From Ctenosaura bakeri (lineage: Eukaryota; Chordata; Lepidosauria; Squamata; Iguanidae): DNA of 64,000 nucleotides. Positions within the stretch are counted from its first letter, which is position 1, and each line of letters begins with the position of its first letter. This document shows positions 45,513-56,805 of the stretch, one piece after another. The notes beneath the pieces were generated by a model. That model did not search any database, had not been told where the DNA came from, and saw nothing but the letters and a program-made list of their open reading frames with translations. The stretch spans positions 62,001-126,000 of the forward strand of contig CAOLHI010001316.1 in assembly GCA_948474755.1 (NCBI GenBank), written 5' to 3'. Made by a program: the position numbers and the translations under genes.

Positions 45513-45715
45513 CTGTTTGTTGTGCTGTGGTGTACCTCCAAGTTGCTTCCAGCTTACAGTGTCCCTAAGGAGACCCCATCTTGGGGTTTTCTGGAGCTGA
45601 GACTGTGTGATGTGCCCAAGGTTGCCCAGTGGGTTTCCATGGCCAAGTCGGGGACTGAACACTGGTCTCCAGGGTCACAGTCCAACTTTCAAATCATTAC
45701 ACCATGCTAGCTCTC
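45513..45715 (-). mobile_element. tRNA-type SINE, minus strand
   Basis: Inverted tail 'gtttgttgtgctgtggtgta', then 'gtgggtttccatggccaagt', and inverted head 'caaatcattacaccatgcta'. Confidence 0.87.
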
Positions 45716-46234
45716 TTCCACAGTTTAATCAAGAGGATTGTACCATGAAGCTTATTGTTTAAATTTTAGAGAGCGGAGAGTAAATGTGATATAGTCACTG
45801 TATCAAAGATGGGGAAAATATGAGCCTTTGGCAGCATGTGGTTGCCAGCTCCCTTTTTATATCACCCAGGTCCACCCAAAGCTGACCCACTGACATTCCA
45901 TTTTTAAATTTTTCGAAGCCAAAAAATTACCCATTAAATGATCCCAAATGCCACATGTTATGCATTAGGGAAAAAGTCCAATCCCTGCTGCTCCCTACCC
46001 ACCATGGCAAATGGCATTAAATGGCAAAATTGTCTGAAAACCATCCCCTTGCCCAGAAGTGTAAGCCGGAAGTGACTTGTGGTCACTTCCATGTCACATT
46101 TTCTTCTGACATTTAGCTCTAAATGTCAGATGACATTTTCGACTGATGTTTGGCTCTAAATGCAGTAGCACAACCCACTGTGTGGGCACAGGGCAAAAAC
46201 TGGTCTCTTATCCCTTCATGAGAATGTTGTGCTA
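45716..46234. other. Unassigned sequence
   Basis: No gene or named repeat. A short imperfect doubling of 'tctaaatgtcagatgacatttt'-like sequence lies at about 46100-46165. Confidence 0.4.
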
Positions 46235-46440
46235 GGACAGACCCTTCTTGAAGCAGGACAGGTTCCAATCTCTACTCAGTCATGAAACCCATGGACTGAC
46301 CCTGGATCAGCTTGTCTTTTGCTCCCCGCTTCTCACCGACCTACCTCACAGGATTGTTTTGAAGACAAAGCAGGGAGCCATAGAGAGCCATGTGTGTTGC
46401 CTAGTGAATAAGATAAATATATGTAGAACTTTGACACACA
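46235..46440 (+). mobile_element. Second type of tRNA-derived SINE
   Basis: 'ctcagtcatgaaacccatgg', 'actgaccctggatcagct' and 'ctacctcacaggattgtttt' then 'aagataaatatatgtagaa' match a widespread reptile tRNA-SINE body and tail. It differs from the commoner family in its middle and 3' end. Confidence 0.65.
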
Positions 46441-47065
46441 TGCAAACCATGTGAGGAATAAAAATGCAAACCATGTTTTATTAGGTAAGATTCAGGAAGA
46501 AGGGGTCGGGGCCGGAGGCCAGGGGAGCATGGGCCATAATCCAGCACAAAGGCAGCCATGCTCTCTTGCTGAGAATTTAAAGTGCTGAACTGCAGTCACA
46601 GAGGATATATTTCTGTGGACATGGGGAGAATACTAATTCACCCGATGATCTCACCAGTCTTGCCTCACTTTAGGCTACAATTTAGAAGTGGCCTTACATT
46701 GTTTCATATTGATTGTATGCCTTGCTTTTTCTAACACTCTTTTTTTCCCCCATACCTATTCCTGCTGACCTCCAGCAGCTAAAATGTACCCACAAGCTCT
46801 CCTGTCAGTCCTGTCTCTTGCTTGTATTCTGTTCATGGCAGCCTTTTCTCTTCTGTTTCCATGGAAATGAAAAGTGGAAGCAGAAAAGTGAGATAAGGAA
46901 GTATCTCTTGAAAGGATAGGGAGGCTTCTAGAATGCTATGTTTGCTTAGAAGTAATTGTATATGGATTTTTATTTTTATTTTTACATTTGTTTTGAATTT
47001 CTTGTCCAAAAATTATAATTTGGCCCTCAACTAAGCATGCCCTCCAAGGCTTTGCAGATGAAAAT

Positions 47066-47415
47066 GGGATACGTGTGGCCAGGCAACCTCGGAATACAGT
47101 CAAGGTGGCAAAAGGTATTAATGAGGAAAAACACACAAACTATAAGAGAGTTCAGCAGTTTGCTTTTGCCTGAGACTCCTGGGAAGGGCAAGATTCCTCC
47201 TCTTCTCTTCTGTTCTCTTCCTCCTGACTCAGATAATTGATTACAAACTACTTTTGCATTTTGACGAACATTTGCAGCAATTGATGTAAGTTGGGGACAA
47301 AGAGGGAAAAAGGGAAGAAGACAGAGAAATTGAGAAATTTTAAAGGCAACTGAAAAAGTGGAACAACAGAGGACTAACCAGGGCTGTCTCTGCCAAATCA
47401 GGATATTTGGATGAT
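47066..47415 (-). repeat. Unclassified repeat U1, uninterrupted minus-strand copy
   Basis: 'gatacgtgtggccaggcaac', 'gtcaaggtggcaaaaggtat', 'ttgatgtaagttggggac' and 'ggctgtctctgccaaatcag' match 15258-15860 but without the HP-A insertion. It serves as the empty-site reference. Confidence 0.7.
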
Positions 47416-47604
47416 AGTTTCATCGCAGAGTTCTCGGCACTGGGAACATGGAAAAGGACATGCATGTCTCCAGGGCCCACAGCCTCCCCTGGGGTGAGGT
47501 AGATTGAGAAATTAAGAGAGAACCAGAAGGAAAGCAATATTGGAGGCGGGGGGGGTGTATGACAGAAAGACGGCAAAAGAGATTGCCCTGACACATTTTT
47601 TACT

Positions 47605-47680
47605 CTGAATTATGGCTGCCTTGTCATAGGATTTTCTTGGCAGGATTTAGTCAGAAGACATTTGCCTTTACCTTCCTCTG
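47605..47680 (-). repeat. tRNA-type SINE fragment
   Basis: 'gattttcttggcaggattta' followed by 'catttgcctttaccttcctc' is the central part of the family only. Confidence 0.65.
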
Positions 47681-48557
47681 AACATAGTTCACAGCTGTAT
47701 ACCCTGGCAGTTTCCCTTCCGAGCGCTTCCCTTGCTTAGCTTTCCTGACCAGAGATAATCTGTTGCTTTCAGTGTATTTAGACCTTGCTTGAAAAGTTAC
47801 TTTAAAAAAAAATCAATTAGACACATTTATCATTTTGAGACTCCAAGACAGCATTTAGTTGCTATTAGAGTCACACTTAAAAAAAAAAAGTTCTTTCCCA
47901 TTTTTGAAGAGTAACCAAAATTGTTACCTTTTTGGTTTCTTAAAAACACTTGCTTGAATGCTACAAGCTACTAGTCTGTGGTCCAAGATACTCTCCTCTT
48001 ATCTACCTGGATCCCACCTCTTGGTCTAGGATATCCAAAGGGAGTTTATATTTACACTAAGAAGGAAAGTCTAAAATCAAAGTGACTCACATCCATCGAA
48101 TTCAACAGTACAAGACAGAGTGCTGTGCATGTTGCAAATAATCAAAAATGTAATGCATGATCAATGACATTCGGTCTACAGGATTTCTTATAAAACCAAA
48201 TTAAAAAAAAATGCTGGACCACCCAACTCCCATTTTGCACAGTGTTTCACAGATAAGCAATGCACAGAAACTAGGTTCTATGTCTCAGAATCTCCTGCAA
48301 AAAATGGCAAGAGGTCCTGGAACACAACTTTTAGGATTTACAGCCATATGAAATGGGAAAATACACTATATTAGTGTTGACGTTATGCTTGTGGGTTACT
48401 CAGAGCTTACAAAATCTTCTTTTTGAGACTGTAACTCCTAGACACTTGCCATCAAAGCATGACCAGTAGCCAGAACACTTGGCCTTATTAAGATTATTAC
48501 TTGGCTCTGGCTCTTGCTTGCCATATCTGGTGACAGTTCAGGAGCATGTCAATAAAC
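47681..48557. other. Unassigned sequence
   Basis: Nothing recognised. Confidence 0.4.
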
Positions 48558-48836
48558 TAGGGATGAGACGAATGCAGAATTTTCCTAATCCAAATCCAGA
48601 ACCGAATCCCTGGAAGGTTCTGGGAATCCATGAATCTCACAAATCTCGACTTTTTCAAATCCTTTTTTAAAAAGGGGTTTAAAAAGCAAGGGAAAGAAGG
48701 ATAATCTTGGGCAAGACACACGCTCTCAGCCTTAGCAAAAGCCTAGGCAAAGGCAAACTTCCTTCTGAAGAAATCTGGCCAGCACAATTGTCATACTTTT
48801 GCCTCAGGACCTCCCCAGATTTAAAATGACATTAAG

Positions 48837-48902
48837 ACCTTTTCTACACAGGCAGAAAAATGTAGATTAATCCCACATTTTCCTGCCTGTGTAAACAAGG
48901 CC
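48837..48902. repeat. Short perfect-looking hairpin
   Basis: The left arm 'acacaggcagaaaaatgt' and right arm 'acattttcctgcctgtgt' fold around 'agattaatccc'. The outer ends are GACC/GGCC, recalling the GGCC-ended MITEs. It is nested in the hAT element. Confidence 0.75.
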
Positions 48903-49133
48903 ACATATTACAGTACAGAGATAATCCAGGTTAAAACTAGCTTTTCTTTGCATAGCTCCTTCTGGCATCCTGGGGTTTTTAGTTTGATGATGCGCCAGCA
49001 CACTTTGTCAGAGAAGGCTGTGACTTCTTGTAAAACTACAAACCCCAGAATTGTGTCTGAAAGAGCTTTGCAAGGAAGCAATGCAAAGAAATATTCAGCT
49101 GTCCTTGAAATCTCAAGAAAACTGTACCTTCCA

Positions 49134-49335
49134 GTCAAGTCTCAAGTCCTGCAACAAGGAAGGCACTTAAAACACACAAACAAACAAACAAACAGCCTCT
49201 AGTCCAATCTCAGTTCTGCATCCTGCAGTCTCAAGAGTCAAGTCTCAAGTCCTGCAACGAAGAAAGAACTTAAAGACACACATACATGCATACACACAAA
49301 CAAGCCTCTAGTCCAGTCAGTTCTCTACCCTCAAG
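49134..49335. repeat. Tandem duplication, period 103 bp
   Basis: 'gtcaagtctcaagtcctgca' recurs at 49134 and 49237, followed in both by 'cttaaa', a CA-rich run and 'gcctctagtcca'. A partial third copy begins near 49335 ('tcaagtcctgcaaggg'). Confidence 0.85.
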
Positions 49336-50126
49336 TCCTGCAAGGGACACTCAAGTCAAATTTCTAGGCCTGTCTCAACAATTCCCAATCCTTACCATCC
49401 AGTCTCAAATAAAAAAATAATACAAATTAGTGCATTCTCAATAAACGATTCTGGAGGCAGCTGCTGTTCACCTTGTTTGTTGTAGGCAACACACACTCCT
49501 CCTATAGAATCAGCTAGAGTAGAACCCCATTCTTTCCCAGCTTAGGTTTTTTGGCATTCATTGATTACCACAGATATGCTGCTGCAACACAAGACCAAAA
49601 GTCTGTGTTTCTCCAGCTCTCCTTTGCAAGCTTTCCAATGGCAATGCTGCTTTTAAACTTGCAGCTAGACAGAGGAAAAAGAGGGAAAGAGGGAGCTTCG
49701 AAACAGGTTAACTGAAGTATTCATGTATTCAAGACACAGAAACTAAGAGAGGAAATGGCATCATGACAATCTTAGTCCCAGAATTGACCAAAGAAAGCTG
49801 GTGAAGGGGAAAGTATGGCTGGCATGGCTTGCACGGAACCTCTGAAGCCCTTTTTGCAGTCTTTGGAACCCTCTACAAGCTCCTAGTCCCTCACACAAAC
49901 TCAGTTTTGGTCCTCTGTCCCTCACCTCCCAATCCCTATCCCAAAATTACTTTGCAGAGGGAGGCAGCAGCAGGGAGAGGCAGCACTAGGGGCACAGGCA
50001 GTAGGAGGGAGAAATGGTGGCCTCCAGGGTGTCCGAGGCTTTATGCTGGTCTGCCGGCCAATCACCCGTGCTGCCCACATTGGGTGGGGAAACACGTGAG
50101 GAGCGGGATCCTGCCCTGGTCCCGAG

Positions 50127-50200
50127 TTTCAGGCATCCTAGTCTCCCAGGTTTTCAGGTGTCCCGGTCTCCCAGGTTTTCAGGCATCCTGGTCTCCAACA
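50127..50200. repeat. Minisatellite, three units of about 25 bp
   Basis: 'tttcaggcatcctagtctcc' is repeated with small changes starting near 50127, 50151 and 50176. Confidence 0.88.
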
Positions 50201-50323
50201 AATTGTTTGAGTGACAGATTCGAAAGATTCCATTTGCCTATTTTGGCACAGGGATCTGGATTTCCAAATCTCGAATCCCTGCCAAACATTCAAGGATTTG
50301 AGGATTCCGTTGGCCCATCCCTA

Positions 50324-50889
50324 GAATTAACAATGAAGAAATTAACTGCTTTGCGTCATGTGCCAAGGTCCTTTTTGCCACTGCCAAATATGTGGGAGGG
50401 AGGACTTTTCTTTGCAAAATGTGATGCATTGTGCTGATCACATGTAATACATTGTGTTGATTATGCATTGTACTGTGGAGCATTCCAAAATGTGTTTTTT
50501 CCCTTGGTTGAACAAAGTCATATGTATTACACATACAATTAAGTTTTCTTCCTATGTTCCTAATGCCCAATTTTTTAAATTTTTTTTTTTTTAGTGTATA
50601 AAATGTGACTTGGCTTGACTGAGAACATACAGCTGATCTAATTTATTTTAACCTTTGCAAAGCATTTGATAGAATAGGGAAGATGCCTAAATTTTTCAAC
50701 TACTTTATATTAGTGAGAGACAAAGCTTTTCCAACTGTGATGTCCCTTGTATGGGATACTTTCCTGATGGACTTGCAGTCTACACTGGCACCAACACTAA
50801 ATATTTTTTCATGCATGCAGAACCTTCTTAGCATTTAAACTGATTTATTTTGTCTCTTCTATTGCATTTGCTGCCTTCTTTGTTTTGAT
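50324..50889. other. Unassigned sequence
   Basis: Nothing recognised; a T-run lies at 50577-50593. Confidence 0.4.
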
Positions 50890-51460
50890 TATGATGCTCT
50901 GCTTTGCATGATCAATAAGGGCTGCATCAATAGGACTATAGTGTCCTGATCGATGGAAGTATTTGTGCCCCGGTATTCTGCCTTAGTCAGATCTCACCTG
51001 GAATACTGTGTCCGAAGTTCAAGAAGGGTAAAGACAAGCTGAAATATGTTCTGAGAAAGATGACCAAGATGATCAAAGGTCTGGAAACCAAGCCTTATGA
51101 GTAATGACTTAGGGAGATGGATACGTTTAGCTTTGAGGAGACAAGATTGAGAGGTCACATGGTAGCCATCTTTATCTAAAGGGATAACATTTAGCCAGCT
51201 TGTTTTCTGCTGCTCCAGAAACTAGACCATGAACCAATGGATTCAAATTACAAGAAAAGAGATTCCACCATAGCATTAGGAAATTTTTTTACGTTAACAG
51301 CTGTTTAATAGTGGAATATATTGCCTCAGAGGGAGGTCTTTAAACAGAAATTGGATACGGATCTTTCTGGAGTACTGTAGTTACGTATTTCTGCAAGGCT
51401 GGGGGTGGATGGGATGGCCCTTGTGGTCGCTTCCAGGTCTGAATTTCTATGATTCTATGC
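50890..51460 (+). mobile_element. CR1 LINE 3' fragment, degraded
   Basis: Degraded CR1 RT tail: blocks equivalent to LEYC near 50998-51012, FKKDKDKLE near 51018, then GLETKPYE near 51075-51098, ending with 'gaatttctatgattctatgc' at about 51460. Several frameshifts and small deletions. Confidence 0.88.
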
Positions 51461-52479
51461 TTTGGGGCATTATTTATAATTTTAATTGTATTTGTACACC
51501 ACTCTGCTACCTGCAAGAACAAATATTTTTAAAGGATTCAATGACCATGATTAAAATTGGAAAAGTTCAAACAATAACATTTCCTGTTCAAAGAATCATT
51601 AAGTAAAACAAGATCTTACATACATCCAAGTAATCTTTCAACACTGCAGTTCTCCTGTCTTTTTTTTTTTTTTTTTAAACCACGAGTCCATGCTAGATAC
51701 AAGGTAGGTTCAGCCAGACTTGATGTAGGGATTTCTTTTTCTTTTTTGTCTTCAACCAAATGAAGTGCTGTCAAGCCTGCAGTCCTATATGCACTTACCT
51801 GAGTGTAAGTCCCATTTAGCTCAACAGGACTTTTTCTCCTGGATAGAACGATGAATGAGATTGCATTGTCTCAGCTGTATTGATTTCTGCTGGAGAGAAT
51901 TAAGGATGTGCTAAAAGCTACAAATTGCACAGTGCAACTTAGTAGTACTTGACTTTAGTCAGGTTGCTGACTGTGATACATTAAACCGTAAGTGTGTGAT
52001 GCTGTGCCTACTGCCTGTCTCCAGCAATCTCTTTTGCATCAGAAAACCTGCCATTTTTAAACAAATGTTTGCTGCAGTTCTAGTCTCAAGTGCCTGTTAC
52101 AACTAAATTAGTTTATTTATTATTGTTGGTTAGTCCAACCAGATTTTGGTCACCTATATTACTTTTAGGAAAAAGGTTGTCACACATCAGGAGCACAGTT
52201 AAGTCCTTAAATTTGCTTTTGTGAAACCCCAATGTAGCAGGGCTATAGGGTGTTTAGACTACATTTCCCACAGTCCCAGTTGTTTTGGATTTCCACAGTC
52301 CCTTACCATGGGTTATGGTAGTGTAGGGCTGATGAGAATTATTGGCCAAAGCAGCTGATAGAACCACCTCATTTTGTAGCCTTGGCTGAGATCTTATTTT
52401 GAGACTGCATGGTGTAACTCCCCACATGTGGAGTTATTCATGGATTGTGCTACACGACCCTTCTGTGGGATGGCAAAGT
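51461..52479. other. Mostly unassigned, with two small palindromic repeat remnants
   Basis: Poly-T at 51660-51677; an 'aagtcc' palindromic piece at 51780-51890; a 'gttttgga'-type piece at 52250-52350. No gene. Confidence 0.5.
51780..51890. repeat. Palindromic 'gtaagtccca' repeat copy
   Basis: 'cttacctgagtgtaagtccc' followed by 'ctcaacaggactttttctcc' are partial inverted arms of the element seen at 17175-17410. Confidence 0.5.
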
Positions 52480-52690
52480 TGCGCAAGTAAATTCACATCT
52501 GAATGTGCAACTGAGTACACAACTCAATGTTCATAGGTATATTCCTGCATATCTGCATGCATGATAGCATTGCATGTGCAACTCCACTTGTGCAACTTTG
52601 AACTGAATACAAACACTCTGCATTGGACAAAAATGTCCAGCAGCTTCTGTAGCGGAACTTACTCATGTGCAAGACACCAATAGGGTTTGG
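52480..52690 (+). repeat. Unclassified repeat U2, copy 2
   Basis: 'gcatgtgcaactccacttgt', then 'acaaaaatgtccagcagctt' and 'gtgcaagacaccaatagg' match 58735-58935 closely over the last 70 bp. Confidence 0.6.
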
Positions 52691-53114
52691 GCCATTGGAG
52701 TGGCATGCAGAGAAAATGGGGTTCTCTTAGCTAGTGGTTTATGATTCAAACATGATCCATTTTGTATCCGTTTCAGCATGTTGGTGCTGTCATTCACTCT
52801 GTCATTTACAAAACATTCTTTTCAGATTCTTTCTGCATTAGCAGATTTTTGAGTGGAAAATTATTGGCAAAATAATGCACATTTTTCTACAAGGCATGTG
52901 ATACAAAGTCACCTATACACATTGGATATGTACAGATATGCCTTTTCCTCCCTTCCTTTATATCTGCATATCTTTCATTATCCATCATTTAAAAATAGGA
53001 ATGTGATGTTGTCAAAAGGTATATATGTAGATATATCTATAAATTTCTAGGGCAGGGGATCCTTCCCACCCGAACACAGATTCCACTATGACAAGGTGGG
53101 TCAGTGTCATAAGG

Positions 53115-53885
53115 ATGCTGCTTCAAGGATAGGGACAGACTAGAGAGCTGGGTCAAAACTAACAAAATAAATTTCAACATGGATAAACGTAAGACAGGAA
53201 AAACAAAATGCACAAGTATAGGATGGGTGATACCTGGCTTGAAAGTAGTGCCTGTAAAAAGGATCTAGCTGAAAAAGCTAATGCAATGCTAGGCAGTATC
53301 AATAGAAATATAGTGTCAAGATCAAGGGAAATCATAGTACCAATCTATTCTTCTTTGGTCAGAGCTCACCTGGAATATTGTGACCAGTTCTGGACACCAC
53401 CATTCAAGAAGGATATTGATAAGTTGGAATGTGTCCACAGAAGGGTCACAGAGATGATCAAAGGTCCGGAAACAAAGCCTTATAAGGAAATGATTTAGGG
53501 AACTGGATATATTTACCTTGGGAAAGAGGAGATTGAGAGGTGACAAGATAGCCATCTTTTAATATCTGAAGGGATTTCATATAGAAGATGGATTAAGCTT
53601 GTTTTCTGATACTCTGGAGATTGGAACATATGCCAATGGAATCAAATTACACAAGAGAAGAGATTCCACCAAAACATTAAGAAGAACATCTTTACCATAA
53701 GAATTGTTTGACAGTGAAATTGACTGTTTTGTAGTGCAGTAGATTTTCCTTCTTTTCAGGTCTTTAAACAGAGGTTGGATGGATGTCTTTCAGGAGTGCT
53801 GTAGTTGTGCATTCTTGTATGGCAGGAGGTTGGATGGGATGGCTCTTGTGGCCCCTTCCAACTCTAAGATTCTATGATTCTGTGG
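53115..53885 (+). mobile_element. CR1 LINE 3' fragment
   Basis: An open frame at 53208-53498 encodes [20 protein letters not shown], then NRNIVSRSREIIVPIYSSLV and [20 protein letters not shown], the CR1 RT tail. Further blocks follow in other frames, and the 3' end 'aagattctatgattctgtgg' is at 53885. About 20 residues seen in the copy at 1918-2684 (after KDL) are deleted. Confidence 0.92.
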
Positions 53886-54282
53886 CAGATTTTGCTGGCC
53901 TCAGTAATATAGTGCTGGATTTCTGATTTATATCAGGGAAATGAAACACGCCCACGATGATAAAATGTTGCTCAGTAATGTGTATCTTTCTTATGATATG
54001 ATAAAGAAGTAATTATTCCTATTACGAGCTTGGAAATTCTGTCTGCTGAAAACATGTCTCTATACTGATTTTTTTTTTTTAATTCGAAACAATATGAGCA
54101 CGTACACAGAAATACCTGCACATGTACTTTTTTCAGGTGGAATCAGGTGCTGGAGTGCTGGGTGACTAATTTACAATTTCAAGTCTACTTGGTAACTATA
54201 ATTTCAAACTGGTTCTTGATTAGTGACTCGCTTTCTTCTTTCTTGTAACTAGATTTGTTGATAGGAATGCTAGGTTCATGCC
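53886..54282. other. Unassigned sequence
   Basis: Nothing recognised. Confidence 0.4.
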
Positions 54283-54290
54283 TTAGTCCC

Positions 54291-54987
54291 CACGTGTCAA
54301 ACACAAGGCCCATGGGCCAAATCTGGCCTGCCAGGCCATTTCATCTGGCCCTCACACCGCTCTTGCAACTGCAGCACTCTTCCCACCTGGGGAGCCCGAT
54401 TCCCACATTGAGGGCCCCTGGTTGCAGGTATTCTGAAGAGGTGCCAGCAGCCAGCACTCACAATTTACTTCTACTTCTGACTGCTTCTCTGTCCAAGTCT
54501 CGGCATTAGAACGTTGCTGAGGGTTACCATGGCAATGCTCTGTGCAGCTCGCAAAAGTTGGACAGAGGAGCAGTCAGAAGTAGAAATAGATCACGAGCGC
54601 TGGCTGCTGGGCCTCTCTTCAGAATATCAGCAGCCGGGGGATCAGGCTCACTGGGTACAGAGAGGGGCAGGGAGGCAGAAAGAGCCATGGGGTGGAGAGC
54701 AGAAAGAACCATAAGTGATATTTGTCTGATGATTAAATAAATAACTTTCTGTTTTCAAAACTCATTTTTCAATAAATTGTACAATAATTGTACACTTGAA
54801 TATCTGCTTGCCATTATTTTTCCTAGACTTCTAGTTTCAGAGCTAGTTATTACTAAAACCAGTAATAATCGAATGCAGAGGCAATTAGTTAATATGATAA
54901 AAGAGGAGATACATTTATACAGTCTTACAGATACAACCGGCCCTTTCATCAACCATAATGCTGATGAAATTGAGTTTGACACCCCTG
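54291..54987. mobile_element. hAT-superfamily non-autonomous element, copy 3 (distinct family)
   Basis: The left end CACGTGTCAAACACAAGG and right end (reverse complement CAGGGGTGTCAAACTCAA) are typical 'GTGTCAAAC' hAT termini. The 8-bp flanks TTAGTCCC/CTAGTCCC agree at 7 of 8. The interior holds a large imperfect inverted repeat (about 54406-54500 against 54554-54640). Frames here are short and lack transposase motifs. Confidence 0.88.
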
Positions 54988-55307
54988 CTAGTCCCATTTT
55001 CCCCAGGGAGGCCATAGGGAAGCCAGTGGATCTGTGCCCCAGTTCATGTCCTGGAAAAACCACAGATGTAGGTACCATAGGTGTGGTACTGACTTTTTTT
55101 TAAAAAAAATGTGTATTCCTGTATGTGTGTTTGTGCATTTATGATGGGACCTTTAAGCAGCTGATCTGGATGAGTGAATGAGCTTGAGAGTTGTTGGGGC
55201 AGAGCTAAGACACCACAGTGGCTCAGAGCAATGGTGGAGAGCCAGCTGTGCTTGCTGGAGTTGCTCTGAGGGGCTGGGTGGACATGGAGGCAGATGTGGA
55301 GGATGGT

Positions 55308-55330
55308 GTGTCTCTCTCTCTCTCTCTCTG
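55308..55330. repeat. (CT)n microsatellite
   Basis: About ten CT units in a TG-rich context. Confidence 0.9.
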
Positions 55331-55354
55331 TATGCATATGCACCCATGCACAAA

Positions 55355-55415
55355 TGTGCCACCTACGTCTGTGCTGCCCACCTCTGTGCCACCTACGTCT
55401 GTACTACCTACCTCT
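55355..55415. repeat. Two-unit minisatellite, period 30 bp
   Basis: 'tgtgccacctacgtctgt' recurs at 55355 and 55385. Frames of about 100 codons over this area read through the repeat and are not genes. Confidence 0.8.
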
Positions 55416-55819
55416 TTGCACGTGGGTGGCAAGCAAGAGACTGCAGGGTTGAGCACTGATCTCTGTCCAGTTGTGTGTTTGCAAGAGAAGGAAGTGGAGG
55501 ATTGTGTGAGTGATTGTGTGTGAAAGAGAAAAAGACAGACAGAGGACTATGTATCTGTGAGGCTGAGTGAGACAGAAATGGGGAGAGTGTGCTCTTGTGT
55601 ATCTGTAAGTTCATTTCATAAACAGGGAGGAATATATGTGAATTTGTGAGAGACAAAGAGGTGAGGAAAAGGTGGATCTATCTGTGGGAGTTGGGGGAAG
55701 AGTGTGTATATGCAAGAAGAGAGACAGGAGGTGTGTCGGGGGAGTCCATGTGTGTGTTGGGGAGAGAAATTAGAGTCTGCCTTTACAACATCAATATTCC
55801 ATTTAAGTTAACAATGTAA

Positions 55820-56130
55820 TTGTACACATATCTACTCAGATGTAAGTGCCAGTGGGACTTTCTTATCCTATGTTTTCAAATAGTTGCCAATTCTAAGATT
55901 ATTTTCTTAGGATTTTCTTGGCAGGATTTGTTCAGAAGGAGTTTGCCACTGCCTTTGTCTGAGGCTGAGAACATGTGCTTTGCCCAAGGTCACCCAGTGG
56001 GTTTCCATAGCCAAGCAGGAATTCAAACCTCAGTCACAGTCCCAATACTGAAACCACTATATTGTACTGGCTTTCCAAGTGTGACTTACTCCCAGGTAAA
56101 TATACATGGGATTGTAGCCTGACTAAAGCT
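55820..56130. repeat. Palindromic 'actcaga..gtaagt' element split by a SINE
   Basis: The left piece 'atctactcagatgtaagtgc' and 'cagtgggactt' is followed by a SINE, then the right piece 'gtgacttactcccaggtaaa' and 'catgggattgtagcct'. Together the pieces form the two inverted arms of one small element. Confidence 0.6.
55880..56078 (-). mobile_element. tRNA-type SINE nested in palindromic element
   Basis: 'gattttcttggcaggatttg', 'gtttgccactgcctttgtct', 'cccaaggtcacccagtgggt', and inverted head 'ctgaaaccactatattgtac'. It is 5' complete in the inverted sense but lacks the far tail. Confidence 0.87.
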
Positions 56131-56805
56131 TCCTAAAGGCTGGTGGAGCTGCATCAATTTCTTTATGGCAGCCGTATTTTTCCAACTTTCCATATTTCAA
56201 CTAACTTTATTCAGCTTATCTCTTGGAGCAGATATATTATCTCCACCATCCCTACATCTGTACTAACAGCAATCCTGTGAAGTAAGCAGCAATTGGTTCA
56301 TGGTGACTCCATGAGCTTTATGGAGAAACTGGGATCTTTTTAGTGAAGTCTCATGTTTGGGGGTGTGGGTTGGATAGATGGACTTCACCTGTTGAATTTG
56401 TGTCAATTCTAATAACACTTTTTGTTTTAAAAGAAGAAAAATATCCTCACCTCTACCAAATGCCCTAATAGGTACACGTGTGTGTTATGTGTATTTATAT
56501 TTTATAGTTCCAGAGAAAACTGAGGCTTTTCCACCTGTCTTCAGGGAAAACAATGGAAGCGTTTGCCATGCACAACTGACAAGCCCAACCTGAACAGAGA
56601 AATTAAAATCTATCAGATAGAGAACCTGGGTTCCTGTGTGCCCAAACTTGAGTCATCCTGGACAATTAGAACAGGAAAATAACAAGAATAACTGCACTGG
56701 AACAGAAATCACACAGGGAGGGACAATTTCTGAGAACAAGTATAGTTCAGAAGAGAGGAAGTGGGAAAGAAAATCGAGAGTACGAGTTGAATATTTCATA
56801 CCCTC
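56131..56805. other. Unassigned sequence
   Basis: Nothing recognised. Confidence 0.4.

Larger units (their letters stand above)
48558..50323. mobile_element. hAT-superfamily non-autonomous element, copy 2 (long)
   Basis: The termini TAGGGATGAG and CCCATCCCTA match copy 43606-44465, as do about 130 bp inside each end ('ggaaggttctgggaatcca'; 'tttgcctattttggca'). The 8-bp flanks CAATAAAC/GAATTAAC match at 6 of 8. At 1,766 bp it has extra internal sequence: two inverted-repeat patches, a 103-bp tandem duplication and a 25-bp minisatellite. A 202-codon frame at 49829-50437 crosses the right end and shows no hAT transposase motif, so it is not a gene. Confidence 0.85.

Noticed and set aside
49134..49350. 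CRISPR-like repetition
   Set aside because: It is a two-to-three unit tandem duplication with no spacer structure, in a vertebrate genome.
49829..50437. 202-codon open frame, a possible protein
   Set aside because: It crosses the right end of a hAT element, runs through a 25-bp minisatellite and shows no known domain; proline- and glycine-rich GC-driven composition explains its length.
55178..55523. Overlapping frames of about 100 codons on both strands
   Set aside because: Driven by the CT microsatellite and the 30-bp minisatellite.
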